From Amyelois transitella (taxonomy: Eukaryota > Arthropoda > Insecta > Lepidoptera > Pyralidae), in NCBI RefSeq assembly GCF_032362555.1, contig NC_083527.1, positions 3,782,001 through 3,846,000 on the forward strand: a stretch of 64,000 nt of DNA. The letters run 5' to 3'. The notes beneath the pieces were generated by a model, which saw nothing but the letters and a program-made list of their open reading frames with translations, did no database searches and was not told where the DNA came from. Both the position numbers and the translations under genes were made by a program. Each line of letters opens with the position of its first letter. The stretch's first letter is position 1. Shown here piece after piece: positions 51,861 through 64,000 of the stretch.

Positions 51861-52226
51861 TCCATATAATCACGTCTATATCCCTTACAACATAGACAGA
51901 GCCAGCAGTCTTGAAAGACTGATAGGCCACGTTCAGCTGTTAGGCTTGTAGGAAGTATAATGGAAAGTAAGTTATACACTACAGAAGACAGAAGGAAAAC
52001 AGAGGAGAGAAATAATCAAATTAAAAGCACTATGGCGTATATAAAGAAGGTTCCCTACAGGCTTGATGTTAGAATTGAGATTCAAATAGTGCCAGGTTGC
52101 TAGCCCATCGCCTAAAAGATAAATCCCAAGTTTATAAGCCTGTACCTTAATCGCCTTTTGCGACATCCATGGGAAAGAGATGGAGTGGTCCTTTTCTTTT
52201 TTATACTGCCGACAACCACATGAGAT
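51861..52226 (-). mobile_element. Element A copy interrupted by a solo LTR
   Basis: The two halves (51861-51946 and 52060-52226) together make a nearly complete Element A. The interruption is the LTR at 51947-52059. Confidence 0.82.
51947..52059 (+). mobile_element. Solo LTR, 113 bp
   Basis: Begins TGTAGGAAGTATAAT and ends CCCTACA (TG...CA ends), with GGCT repeated on both sides (51943-51946 and 52060-52063) as a 4-bp target duplication. The start matches the LTRs at 36564 and 36776. Confidence 0.8.
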
Positions 52227-52867
52227 ATAGTCCCTTTTTGACGGTGTAATAATTTTTAATGCTCTGTTTAATATTTCTGTTTAGGTCTTACAAAAAATTA
52301 ACAAACATAGTAGTTACAACCACAATCTCTAATATAAGTATAGATAGTTGATGTTAATTGTAAATGTGAAACTTTGTAAATCTATGCAACAAAATGGCGT
52401 TTTCTCAGTAACCCTATATCACTATGGTCTACATATCGTCGCGCCCGCAGGACCATATAAATTATAACTGGCCAGAGGTTCTAAATATAAACAACCGGTG
52501 TTACTAGTTAGCCTCAGCATTCTCTATGATGGCAAGACTGATGTAGTTGCTAGCTATTTTAAGAATCCATTGGAGCTATTATTAGTTAGACAAAAAGATT
52601 CCTAACGATGTTTCGACGTAAAATAGAGTAAAATTTATTATTTACTAAAGGTCTTTTCTTTTTGTTTTGTTTTTAAAATTAATATAAGCATGAAAAAAAT
52701 ACAATTACTTAATTAATTTCTCAATTTATGACAGATTTTTTTGACTACCACTATAATTAGGCTGAAAAGGTAGGGGTACCTAAGTATTATTTTCAACGGT
52801 TTTAATTTAGCCATGATTCTGTTTCCTATGATTTTATGGTGTCTCCATTTACATTGTAATAAATATT

Positions 52868-52965
52868 AACATATACGGGACAAATGACACAGATTCAGTT
52901 AACCACAAAGTAAGTTCGACACTTGTATAACGAGATACTAACTTAACGAATTGTGTTTTAAATCC
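52868..52965 (-). mobile_element. SINE tail fragment
   Basis: 'cgggacaaatgacacagat', 'aagtaagttcgacacttgta' and 'aacgagatactaacttaacg' match the tail of the SINE at 7.7 kb. Confidence 0.65.
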
Positions 52966-54461
52966 TTGAAGCAAGATGCAATAGATGTATTTGCTGATGT
53001 GCCCTTAGTCCCGTCGGTAAAAAGATGGAATGGTCGTATTCTTAAGTGTCGGCAAACAAACGGCACATTTGCATTATCTCCTAATTCGCAATATTCTAGC
53101 ACCCTTCCTTCTTGAATAAGTTTAGGTATTTATCATGGAACAATCGAGACAGTCAGGCGCTCGCATATCGTCATGCAGTTGTTGCACTTGCATCCCGCCA
53201 ATTGATCCCCTTAACCTGATAAAGAGGACCACACTTCGTTATAACTTTGTATGTTGCGATACACGAGTAAATTGTAGTCGGAGAGGTAGACGGAGGCTTT
53301 ATATGTTCAATTGCAAAACTCATATAGATTAATTTATCACTTCATCCACATTATTCTCTTCTTGAAAAGTTAAGTGTGTGTTTACGAATGGGATGTCTTT
53401 TTTACGGACTGCGGCCCGGGTCTTCAGAGAGTGTGGGACTCCTGGCATCTAGTGTGCTTGCCAACAAGAACCCCTCCGATGCGCCCTTCTTGCCATTTAA
53501 GGACATCATGGGATGGAATGGCAATCCACCATGATGCCCTCTCGCGCATCGGCGCGATTTGCCTGGGACTCTTATTGTTTGGGCAACTAGTAAGTTGCTG
53601 GCAGCCCTTTTCGTTCAAGTGTCTTTTTGACCTGACTAGGCCTTTCTCTCTCAGCGTTCCCATTCGCACTTCTTGTAAATTTGTTTAGTCGACCTGCTAT
53701 AGACGAGCATTTTCGAAACGACTCCTACGATTTCGTTGAAATTTGAAAGTTACACGGGGAAAGTAATTAATCTAGCTAAGTCATACGTTTAGGAAAATTC
53801 ATTAACAAATTCCCTTATAATATGGTTGCTACGATAATTGTAAACGAATACACAGTAAAAAAAAAATGTTCACTCGGTCGCCAAGTTACTGAAAATAATA
53901 CGCTTCTAACTTAGAACTAGCTTCGTCATCTTGGGTTATAAGATGACGAATACTAATTGTTTGTTTACCCAGGGGTCACCGGCACGCGGCACGTGTGTCT
54001 GCTGGTCAATTGGCATCAACTGATAGTCCCAAGTTCGCGACTAACGCATATCAATCAATTAAACTTGTAAACAATGTGATTGGAGAGCGCGTGTAGCTGT
54101 TTCTATGTGATAAGGATTATCAGGACTGGTGTAGAAATTAAGGCGTTAGGTATCGTGGGAGTTTTAAGCAATAAAACTAATGCTCATATTCACATTCAAG
54201 GTTTATTTTACTCTTACTTTACCAAACTAAATTTTAATTTCAATGGGCGTTGATGAGTTGTAGTTTTCTATATAAGTAAAGATAATTATAATAGTATGGA
54301 TAAAATTATTTTGTTTCTCAAAATAAATAACAAAATAATAATATACATAAATAAAAGACTAAAAAAAAACATTACAAAATTATTTTTCTTTGTTCTGAAC
54401 TTGTGACTCATCCAACATTTTCTCAAATAATATTTTCATTACAAATCCATTTCTCTTCCAG

Positions 54462-57400
54462 TGGTCCTCCCCGTATTCTCCTACGGGACAGCGGTAGGAT
54501 GGATGTCCCCCATGGGGCCCCGGCTCATGTCCGAGGACTCCCCAGCAGCTGAGCCAGTCCATGCCGACGTCATATCCTGGATGGCCTCAGTGGCGTACCT
54601 TGTGGGGACCCCGGCTGTATTCTTTTTTGGATATATAGTGGATAACTATGGAAGGAAAAAGGCGTTGATGTTCACCTCTTTGTCTATGGTGGTGAGTATT
54701 TTTTATATTTAATAGTTAGGAAATTGGATTGCAAATCGAGTTTCTTAGTATATGGTAGGGTTGTCGTAATAAATTCGCAATATACCTACCTAAGATCGAG
54801 GATGCACGTAAATCTTCTTACTGAGCATGTCTTTATGTATTTTCTTAGAATCTTAGAAAAACTGTCGTATCAACTAAAAATGGAATGAATTCCGAAAAAT
54901 TTATTTAAGGTGTTATACCCAAAAGTCTTACCCCAGAAAGTGATAAGTATGGCCAGCTATTTATCTAAGATTCTGAACGTCTATTATGCTCACTAAAGTA
55001 TTCAAACTGGTGGCGTCATGTGTCGGGTCGTTGAGTTTCCTCCAATATGGTTGAGCACAACGATGGCAGACCCATGCGTCAACTCTATGGTGCTGAGGTG
55101 TAAAGTTCCGGTATGTAAAGTTCTTCTGGCGAGAAAGGCGACCAATACTGGAAGAATTTCTGCAGCTGGTGCATTTGCTCTTACCAGTGTTTGATTCGTG
55201 TAGGCGAAGTACCAGCCCCCTCTTAAAGCTGGTGTCCATTTTGAAGAAAGTTCTTTAAAAGGGTCGGGAAGCCTCAAGGGGGTTAAGTGCACGTAACACG
55301 TAACAAATAACGTGAAAAAGTGCCTGCAAAGGATATTTACTGAATATTGATTTTCAACAATCTTATTTCTTTCTAGGTCTGTTGGGGCCTAAAACTCTAT
55401 TCCACCGAGACCTGGGCGCTCATCACAGCGCGAGCTATCATCGGGCTCGGAGTCAGTGGCTCCTACGTGGTCACACCTCTATACATCAAGGAAATTAGCG
55501 AAGACTCAATAAGAGGGGTACTTGGCAGCTTAGTGGTTCTATCACAGAACTTCGGAAACCTTGTGGTGTACATTCTGGGAGAATATTTGAGCTACCACGC
55601 GACGCTTTGGATTTGCTTGGCAGTGCCGTTATTACATCTTCTGGTATTCACGACTATGCCGGAGACGCCATCTTATTTGTTGAAATGCGGTAAAGTTGAG
55701 GTGAGTAATATTATGAATCGAGTTATACCAACACAATACACAGACTTAATAAACAAATAGCAATATGTGGAATATGCGTTGTGACTTTTCTTTACAGATG
55801 AAAAATTAGTTGTTTTGAAGAAAAAAAAGGAACATGTACTATATCTAATGTAGCAGCACGTGAAAATATGGTATCTCTGCCTAACCAAACAACTCCAATT
55901 CAAACAAAAAAAGTCCTTAGATTCGGTACTTTAATGATTATAGGATGGTTGAGCTAGTCTCTGAAATTTTCATTGTGACTGAAACTCTCCAGAAATAATA
56001 GCAGTTCAGATTGGATCAGAATAGTGCCAATATTGAAGATTGCGTTGGTTAATTAGACCAATTGAATCTTGAGATTCGTTATTATAACATTGGACGGGTG
56101 AAATGTTGTCAAATTACTTACCTACTGGTTATATAGGATTGGATCTATTTCACGGTCTGCCTTTGTTTTGCTTGCTATTTTTGTACACTAAAGGATTATA
56201 TTGCCATATTTTGGCATAATCCCGCGACGGAAAAGGCTGTTACGAAGGTTTTATTCCAAAAATATGAGAAAAAGCCTGAGAAAAATTAATTTTAACTACC
56301 TACAAACGATGCCTTTAGGTATCTTGATATATTCACATACAAACCGACTTTTGTTAAAAATACAAGTACTTATTTGTCATTGTCACAACTACCTAACGGA
56401 GTGGACATAGCCAACAGTTGGAAATAATCGAGAACCACGCTGACATGCTTAATTTTTGGATTCAACTCCAATTGGACTTTTGTTAAAAATAATATGTTGA
56501 TTTACAGGAGGCTCGGGACGCCCTCGCTTGGCTGCGATGTCGGGAGACCTCAGAGCCCACAGTCGACAGTGAACTACAACTACTCCTGTTGGAACTAGAG
56601 CAGAACAAGGAGGGAAGATTCCTGAGCAACATTAAGACTTTGAGTAAGAACTCTTTGTTGTTTTAATTGAATCTCCCTTAACTTGAGGTTGTGATGAATG
56701 AAAGTGGGGACTAAAATACCTATCACAAAAGTGGAGGGTGAAAATCACGTCTCTCTGCCGGAGGGGTAGGCAGAGACTGAATTTTTGCACAACATTCAAC
56801 TACTCGTGAGTTACTACTCTTCATGCAGAGCTCCTCGACTTCGGTTACTCTTGACCTGACTCAATTATTCACATTATTATGTTGAAGAAATTTGCAACGA
56901 AAACTTAACTCGTGAAGAGTTAACTTCTATATGTACCGGTAAGCAATAAGAGAAAAATTTTTGGTGCTTACATACTTTTCATTGTGTAAATTTGGTTGTC
57001 ATTAATAAAATAGGCAATGTCAATGTATATAACTGTCTCAGTAACTAATTTTACACATATTTACACTGAGCATACATACTCAACACAATACAGCATAATG
57101 ATATATAATACTGTAGTTTAGTGAATCATCATTTCACTTCAATATTATGTATACTAAAAAGTGGATTTAAAACCAAACAGCGGGGCGGACGGAAAAATCA
57201 CGTGAGCATTTTGTAAACACTAAAAGATTCTCACGCCAAGGTAGCGGAGGTCAGATGGGAGTCGCTTCGTGTAAAAATTTGATTCACGCAATCAACGATC
57301 CATGGAGTTAGGCGTTGGGTTCCTCTCCTGAAAGGTGGAACGAAACCGGGACTTATGACAGTAGGAAAAAGTATCTTCTGTTTATATAGGTACTTAGGTA

Positions 57401-60400
57401 CGAACATTGTTTGAAATGCATGCATTTGAATTATGAACTTTTTTTATTGTGGCTTGGATACTGTTATGTGCCAAGATGCATTAACGTAAGTTGGAATCTT
57501 ATTAAACTTATTGACGTTACTCAGCATTCCCGATGTATTGTTCTATCTCTTTCTTTTTTGCGAGATGTACGATAAAATATGCATTAACGTAAGGGCGAAA
57601 TAGATCCGTTAATAAATTAAAAAAATATATAAGTAATTAAAGTTACTTGTTACTGCTTCCAAAGAATTAAAAACCGAATCAAACTGCATTGCAGCATTTT
57701 CATGAAAGATGGAAATGGACCAAAGGTACATCAAGAGTAATAAAAGTAAATGCATATAGAAAATGAATGTTATTAAAAAGTGGATTAAAAACCAAACAGT
57801 TTAGCCAAACGGAAAAATTCGCGCGCACTCGTATAAACACCGAAGCAGTCTCACGGGAGGCGCCAATTGTTTGCTCGTTATCCTATTGTTGCTTGCTTAT
57901 TGTTAGTGTTGTGGACACAGTTTGACGCAGGTGGGGTTGTGACAACTTAATCGATTAACCTTAAGGCAGAATCAATAACATTAAAGTTAATAATTCATAC
58001 GCTGAATCTGCTGATGGCTGCTTTTTGCTTTTGTACTGAATTAACACTTTATGGGAGAAAAATTGTGTCGTTATGGTTTGCAATATTACCCAATATTTAA
58101 CAGGTATAGGATACTTAAATGATGATTAGTTAATGATGTTCGAATGTTGGATTTAATTCTTGCATTAATTTAGCGGTTGACGCCAATATAATAATAAGTC
58201 CGCCTATTGAATGATTTTTTTTTATATAAATAGTGCCATTGTTCTAAGTTTTCCTTAGTCTAAGTTCTGGTTGTTGTATTTTTTATAAATATGTAAATAA
58301 AATAAATAAGTAGCTACATACGGAAAGCGTGACGATAGATATTAGATTAGGATATGACAACTTACTCTCACCCGCGTGAAAAGTACCATATGTCTTTCTC
58401 CGTACATTCATATAGGTTCAATAGTTTAACTCTGAAGAAGTTACAAAAAACGAACTCACTTTCGCATTTATAATATTAGTACGGATATAAATTTGTTATA
58501 ATGTTATAGCAATAGAGATGATGTGTTATCGTTTTACAAAGTAAGCAATTTTCTACGCATTTTTGGAGCTGTCAAATTAAATCCTAATTTAGATGCATTA
58601 AGGAGTTATGGTGACTAAGTGATGATTACCTGATGTTGCGACGTCGCATTGAGCAGTACTTGACACTTCTATTGGTTTATAATATTCTGATTTCTATGGA
58701 CTTGATGCTAAAACTGGCTTATGAAAAATGCTACTGTTTATTATTTTACACGCATTAGTTACATGTAGGTATTAAAATTACTCCAATTGTCCAAAATAGA
58801 CAATGGAAATAATTTAAACAACAGTAATACGTAGGTCTGTATATAAGTAAGTAGGTGCTTTTATGCGTAAGCGGAAGAGCATTATTTTAATTTCCTTTAT
58901 TTGTAATTTCACGTTTAATTTTCTAATATTGGTTGTGAAAGAAATAGCGTTAAAGGTACAAAAGGTCCTGCCAGGGCTAATTATTATTAACTACACACAG
59001 TTAAGTATGTTTTGCATAGGTAGGTATTGTTTTAAATTTAAAGGGCAGTCCGTTTGTTTTTTGGTATGAAAACCTTTTATTTTGTAGTAAGATATACATA
59101 TGCTATCTATAAATATATACTTATCTATACTAATATTATAAAGCTGAAGAGTTTGTTTTGTTTGTTTGTTTAAACGCGCTAATCTCAGAAACTACTGAAC
59201 CGATTTGAATAATTCTTTCACTGTTAGATAGTCTATTTATCGAAGAAGGCTATAGGCTACATTTTATCCCGGATTTCCTACGGGAAACGTCAACAATGCA
59301 GGTGAAAGTTGAATGAGTCGGCCATCTGCGAGCTTTCCACGCGAACGCTGCGCAAACCAACAAAGATATAGTAAAACAATGTACTAAAGATGTGAAGTAG
59401 GTACTCATTTTTTGCCACAAAAAAGTCCGCGAGAGCATATATCTATCTCTTAAGGTTTACTTACAATAACCACTTTTATGTTCATTTTTTAAGATTATTT
59501 TTTCATTATAAGGGTAAGGCCGTAGATTTTGCCACTTAGTAACATAGAGTAACATAGATACTTCTATGTTATGGTAACGTATAAGTAACACGAAAGTAAC
59601 GAGTAAAGAGTGTAAGGTCGAGTTCAGAAGTACTGCCTCTTTTTTTTATTAATTTTTTTTTTCAAATTTCATAATATTTTCGTAAAGTACTGAAAATTAT
59701 ACTAACGTACGATTGTAATGGCAAGCACAATTCCATAGGAATTGGAGAAGCAAATGTATTCTGAGAAACACAAACGAAGTTAATGCAATGTTCCAAAACA
59801 AAATGTATGTACGGGCGTACGGGCCAGGGTATCTATTAACCTTATGTAAGAACTAAGCATATAAATGAAATGAAGCGGTGGTGGTCTAGTGGTTAAGACG
59901 TCCGCCTGGTGATCGAAATGTCCCGGGTTCGAATCCTACTCGAGCCACATGAGTTTGTATGCTAATCTGACTTACGTTTAGTACTTTTCATGACCACCAC
60001 TTGCTTCCGGTGAAGGAAAACATCGTGAGGAAGTCACATTAGTCGATTATTTATCAGTTAGTGTGTGAAATGGAGAAGGCAATGGCAAACCACTCTATTA
60101 ATATTGCCAAGAAAGTCGTTGTGTGTGTTTCATTGAAATCCATATAATGATCACGACTTCTCAGCCATGAGGAATACGACTAAGAAAAAGAAGAAGCAAA
60201 TAAAAAACAATGAAATCTTCTAAAATGTCTATTCATTAAATAGGTACTTAAAACACAATGTGTACTAATTAATCAATAAAATCACAAAAAAGGAACTAGG
60301 TAACCACTTTTACTTATGTCAACTAACAAATGATTTAAAATATTTAAATAAAAAATACAGTATCTTCATCATTTTGCAGATAATATTCTTTTGAATCTGT

Positions 60401-63400
60401 CTCTAACTGAATCAAATTTATCTTTTATACTATAGAAATTGTGGTCACAGAATCAAGATCTAACTTTCTTTGCACTAAGAATTTTACAGAATTATTTGAA
60501 ATCTTAACATTTAAAAAAAAATTATTTTGTAATATGTTTCGTCACTTTTAAATTCTATGATCTCAACAAATCCAATATAATACTTCCACGTTTTTCTTTC
60601 AAATTATCTAACCATAACGAATCTTTTATGTTGAAACTTAAATAATTCCCTTCATTTTAATTATTCTCTCTAACCGTGCTGCCAAGTTCTTCATCGTTCT
60701 GCTCGCTTCCTTCTATAAAAAACACATTTTATAAATTGGATTTCAAAATTCATCTTGCACTTTTAATGATTAAAATAATAATAATATTTTGTTTTCCTAA
60801 GCCATTAACTACAGGAAATACTTATTTAATATATGAAATTAAATGAGTCGTAGCCTATTGCACGAGTCTATGTACGAATCCTTACAACACTTAAACGTTA
60901 CGTAACATACAATCAATGTTACCGATAACATAGCAGTAACCTAGAAGTAACGCAGAAGCAAGATTTTTTTGGTTATAATTTACCATAACTCGATCATTCG
61001 AGCTAAATTTAAAACAAAACACGGCTCCTGCATAACTTATTCACTAAATAATACTTTCACATGAAAATAGGAGTAATAAACCAATTCTTTACCTTTGAAA
61101 TCGAATAAATCCCGAATGACGACACAAACCTGCACTCACTTTTTGTCAAACCCACCACAGTAAACAAAATGGTTTTTTTTTTCTTTTTGTCCATGGACAC
61201 TTAAGTGTTGCCAGTATCGATACAAAATATTACCAAAATATTTTACCTTAATTAAAGGTGAAATTGTGGTAACATACAAAATTGTAACATATAAGCAAAA
61301 ATACGGGGACAAACATTTAAATTGCGATAAAAAAATTAAATCTACTTATTTTAAATAATCTCATATTATTAATTGGCTGCTTAGTTTTGCGTTCTGTAGG
61401 TTAAGTTCTTGTAAACTTGACATTCAATAAATATACTACGAGTTTTGTAGTTCTCTAGTATTTGGATGATAAAAAAGACAACGCGATTTTTGCAAAATTT
61501 GGAGGACTGGCCAAGTTGAACACACTCTAGAAGTTAAAGTATTGAAGTGTTTGAACTTTTGAAATTAAATTATGTAGAGATAAGAGCTACAAAATATATT
61601 ATGAGTACCTTAGTAACAAATTACTAGCATTAGTCTTTTATATATGCAGTCAAAATGTGGGACATATTTTTTTTTCAAATAGTGGCAAAATTTACGGCCT
61701 TACCCATAAACATAAGTTATTTTGAAACCAATTTTCTTTAATTCAGTATTAATCCTTATCCAAATAAATATGTTTATTACTTTCGGCTTTTCATGTAGAC
61801 TAAACTACAGTATATAAATCAGACGAATAGGTTTTGAGATATAGTCGTTATAAGCAATTTGCAGCGAAACTTAAAAACGAAAAAAAAAACATATAGATAG
61901 GTATCATTCTACTTATAATACTTCCTTTGTATGTAGCAGAGAAAACTGCATTCAAATTGAACCCGTGGTTTTGGAGATACATGCTAACATTCATTTATGT
62001 AAACAATTGTATACTGCAGCGCCTCCTGGTGATTTGTAACCGTAACACCTATCTAAGAACATGCACCAATCAAATCTAAATTCAGTAGTGAAAACCGCAT
62101 TAAAATCGGACCAGTAGTTTTGGAGATATATGCTAACATTGGTTTGCACAAACAAACACACAAACGCACAACCTCTCACCCTAAACGCATATATACGGTC
62201 TCCGTTCGGTCGCGGGTAATGATGTGGGCCAAGTCGTCGCCAAGTCGCATATCAATTAGCAGCTATAATTGATAAAGCCGAGGAGGATGTTTGCAAAAAT
62301 AAATATGAGGCCCAAAATAACTATTCCACGCGGACGAAGTCGCGGGCACAGCTAGTATAATATATTTATATTTATAATAGATATTTATATATCTATTATA
62401 AATATATATATATATATATACATATAATATATTTTATTTATATATTTTCTATAAATATACATATATAAAATATTTATAGATAGCATATAACAAGATACAT
62501 TATTAACTACATCACTAGCAGAAATTCAATGATATCTACTACCTATTAAAACTATAAAAAAATATCAATCAGCTGTCAGATTACACCGCTAAAATGCTTT
62601 CACTCTCGCCAAGGAATAAAAAATAAGTGAAGAGACAGACAATAGTAAAATCTGAGAGTAAAATTTAAAATTGAGAGTCGAATCCTCAAAAACTGACCCA
62701 CAAACATACATACTCATGTCATATTATTTGTAACTGTACACGAGTGTACAGGTGGGAACACAAGTGTCTAACCTCAATTAACTGTCACTTCTCTGTTGAC
62801 CATAAAACTTGTTCCACACTAGTAAGGTTTACTACTAACTATAATCGTCTCTCTTTCTCTTAAGCGTTGTATGCAAAGTTTTGGTCGCGTTGAAAACAGC
62901 AATTAAGTAATTACCTGTGTTCATTCATTCATATAAGCAACCTTAAAAGAAAGATAGGCCACGTCCAGCCGTTAGGCTTAATAATAGAATTGAGATTCAA
63001 ATAGTGGCAGGTTGCCAGCCTAACGCCTAAAACAAGAATCACAAAAAGAAGAATCCCAAGTTTATAAGCCTATCTCTTAGACGCTTTTTACGACATCTAT
63101 GGGAAAGAGCTGAAGTGGTCCTATTCATTTTTATATTGGTGCCGGGAACCACAAGGCACCTTACTACCTGCAATTACCTGTGTAGATGATACTTTTACAT
63201 GGGGTGTAAGTATTCAGTAACGAAAACTTAATCTGTTCAGTAAACTTTGTTGAGGTAGGATTACCCTATTTTTTCTTTTAGTTTACTTTTGTCTTCATAT
63301 AACTAGGTATAGCTAAAAGCCTGCGCCAATAGTACGATAACATACTATTTTATGTAGCCTTTCTTTATTATTAAATCTGATCCTTATTGTGGAAGCAGCT

Positions 63401-64000
63401 TTACTAACGGTTATTTGGACTTACAAAGATAATCTTGGCTTCACTTCAAAAGATTTATAAGTCAGCGGCTGTCCTATTAATTTTGATCAGTTTGACCCCA
63501 CGACTTTACAGATACAAAATCATCGAGACGGCATGCGAATACGTTTTTAAAAAATATCCCTTTGGAATAATACATACTTAGGTACAGTTTAAATAAAAAA
63601 AATATTTCGAACGCTACATATCACCATTTCACTCACAAATTTAAAACTACAGAATGTTTCTATTATACCTAGCTACAGAATTCTTGTAGGCTAGCAACTA
63701 TTTGAATCTCAGTTCCATCATTAAGCCAACCAGCTGAACGTGGCTTTTCAGTCAAGACTGACTGTCACGAGTGATTGCTCTGTCTACTACGCAAGGGATA
63801 TAGTATATATGTATGTAAACATTATTCTAACTACCTAATACCATTATTTTCACCAGTTTCCGACCGAAGCACCTTCCGAGCCTTCCGAATCACGCTGATC
63901 ATCACCCTGGCACGAGAGATGTGTGGCTGCCTCACTGTCCTTCACTTCGCCTCGTTAATCTTCAACTACGCAAGCGCAGACGGGTGGATGCTGACTCCTA
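54462..64000 (+). CDS. Trehalose/sugar facilitator, Tret1-like (partial)
   Basis: Four internal coding exons: 54462-54691, 55377-55700, 56508-56643 and 63857 to beyond the window end. Phases 0, 0 and 1 agree, and the first exon here needs one base from an upstream exon that I could not find. The visible part is about 279 residues of a major-facilitator sugar porter, corresponding to TM1-TM7. Family marks in order: SYGTAVGWMSPMGP (TM1), WMASVAYLVGTPAVF (TM2), DNYGRKKAL in loop 2-3, ITARAIIGLGVSGSYVVTP (TM4), YIKEISEDSIRGVLGS, and PETPSYLLKCGK after TM6, the PESP-type motif. The linker EEARDALAWLRCRETSE follows. Insect relatives move trehalose or other sugars across the plasma membrane by facilitated diffusion. 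The substrate cannot be told from this part. The last intron is 7.2 kb and filled with repeats. Confidence 0.9.
56745..56890. repeat. Family D copy
   Basis: 'atcacgtctctctgccggag', 'gggtaggcagagactgaat' and 'cttcatgcagagctcctcga' match the 21.96 kb copy. It lies about 100 bases after a transporter exon. Confidence 0.6.
57235..57370. repeat. Family E copy
   Basis: 'gaggtcagatgggagtcgct', 'tcgtgtaaaaatttgattca' and 'ttcctctcctgaaaggtgga' match the other Family E copies. Confidence 0.6.
59128..59285 (+). repeat. Common lepidopteran retroelement tail
   Basis: 'tactaatattataaagctga', 'agagtttgttttgtttgttt', 'aaactactgaaccgatttga' and 'ggctataggctacattttat' form a very common moth repeat. Single copy here. 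Confidence 0.65.
59512..61705. mobile_element. 2.19-kb terminal-inverted-repeat element without transposase
   Basis: Left end 59512-59536 (GGGTAAGGCCGTAG...) and right end 61681-61705 are 25-bp inverted repeats with one mismatch. Both are flanked by ATAA (59508-59511 and 61706-61709), which reads as a 4-bp target duplication. Inside, words of the type GTAACATA and GTAAC recur near both ends, as subterminal repeats often do. No open frame of 60 codons or more lies within, so it is non-autonomous. A tRNA-derived SINE is nested at 59873-60190. It sits in the last visible intron of the sugar transporter. Confidence 0.75.
59873..60190 (+). mobile_element. tRNA-derived SINE, full length
   Basis: A tRNA-like head starts at 59875 (GCGGTGGTGGTCTAGTGG) with A box TGGTCTAGTGG (59882-59892) and B box GGTTCGAATCC (59926-59936). 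The body includes 'ggtgaaggaaaacatcgtga' and 'ggagaaggcaatggcaaacc', and it ends 'gaatacgactaagaaaaaga'. It is a SINE rather than a tRNA gene because the body continues well past the tRNA-like part. Confidence 0.85.
62095..62356 (-). repeat. Retroelement tail, reverse orientation
   Basis: Contains 'cgcattaaaatcggaccag', and ends 'cgcggacgaagtcgcgggca' plus 'cagctagta', the reverse complement of the common 'actagctgtgcccgcgactt' start. A smaller piece of the same kind is at about 43717-43752. Confidence 0.65.
62367..62406. repeat. AT-rich palindrome, 18-bp arms
   Basis: Arms at 62367-62384 and 62389-62406 are complementary around TTAT. It continues into an (AT)n tract to about 62480. Confidence 0.75.
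62940..63159 (-). mobile_element. Element A copy, tail missing
   Basis: Runs from 'agataggccacgtccagccg' to the hairpin (one stem change, 'ccacaaggcac') at 63139-63159. It has an extra short duplication 'aagaatcacaaaaagaagaa' inside. Confidence 0.8.
63685..63820 (+). mobile_element. Element A, tail half
   Basis: 'ctagcaactatttgaatctc' to 'acgcaagggatatagtatat' plus ATGT, ending about 40 bases before the last transporter exon. Confidence 0.7.

Larger units (their letters stand above)
39745..54461. other. Repeat-rich region between the ADAM-type gene and the sugar transporter
   Basis: About 14.7 kb with no recognisable coding exon. Most of what I can identify is mobile-element debris, listed separately: Element A copies, Tail C pieces, SINE fragments, palindromes and a solo LTR. 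The missing first exon(s) and promoter of the sugar transporter probably lie here, but I could not find a convincing phase-1 exon. Stretches at 41.4-42.4, 47.5-48.9 and 52.2-54.4 kb show nothing I can name. Confidence 0.6.

Noticed and set aside
59875-59948. A tRNA gene
   Set aside because: The A and B boxes are good, but the sequence continues into a SINE body and the tRNA-like fold looks imperfect, so it is a SINE head.

Overview
This is a stretch of nuclear genome from an insect, almost certainly a moth or butterfly. It is AT-rich, has spliced genes with GT-AG introns, and carries lepidopteran-style repeats: tRNA-derived SINEs, tails beginning 'actagaggccgcccgcgacttcg', and a hairpin-ended element with an (ACAT)n end. 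I recognise seven protein-coding genes from exons joined by hand. In every complete gene the joined exons keep a single frame to the stop.

Layout. About 1-5.25 kb is AT-rich with no convincing gene. From 5.25 to 20.5 kb (minus strand) lies TMEM165 in four coding exons with long repeat-filled introns; a possible first exon of another gene sits inside its largest intron. From 23.2 to 32.8 kb is a compact cluster: EXOSC6/Mtr3 (+), SF3B5 (-), PPP1R42-like (+) and JMJD7 (+). SF3B5 and the PPP1R42-like gene diverge from about 590 bp. From 32.7 to 39.7 kb (minus) is an ADAM10/17-type metalloprotease in 13 exons; its end converges on JMJD7 with almost no space between. From 39.7 to 54.4 kb is mostly repeats. 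From 54.46 kb to the window edge (+) is a Tret1-like sugar transporter, missing its first exon and its C-terminal half.

The genes do not form a pathway. They are housekeeping functions (Golgi Mn2+/Ca2+ homeostasis, RNA exosome, U2 snRNP, lysyl hydroxylation) beside a secreted or membrane protease and a sugar carrier. I found no operon, CRISPR array or defence system. The most unusual content is the repeats: an apparently undescribed 2.19-kb inverted-repeat element without a transposase, a perfect 30-bp palindrome, a tandem triplication of a retroelement tail, a solo LTR nested in another element, and a repeat that offers a competing splice donor beside a protease exon.

Repeat names used here. 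Element A: about 260 bp, a GTGCCG/CGGCAC hairpin at one end and (ATGT)n at the other; '+' means the hairpin is on the left. Tail B: the 197-bp retroelement tail. Tail C: the C-terminal tail of a non-LTR polymerase. Family D: repeat containing 'cggaggggtaggcagag'. Family E: repeat containing 'cttcgtgtaaaaacc'.
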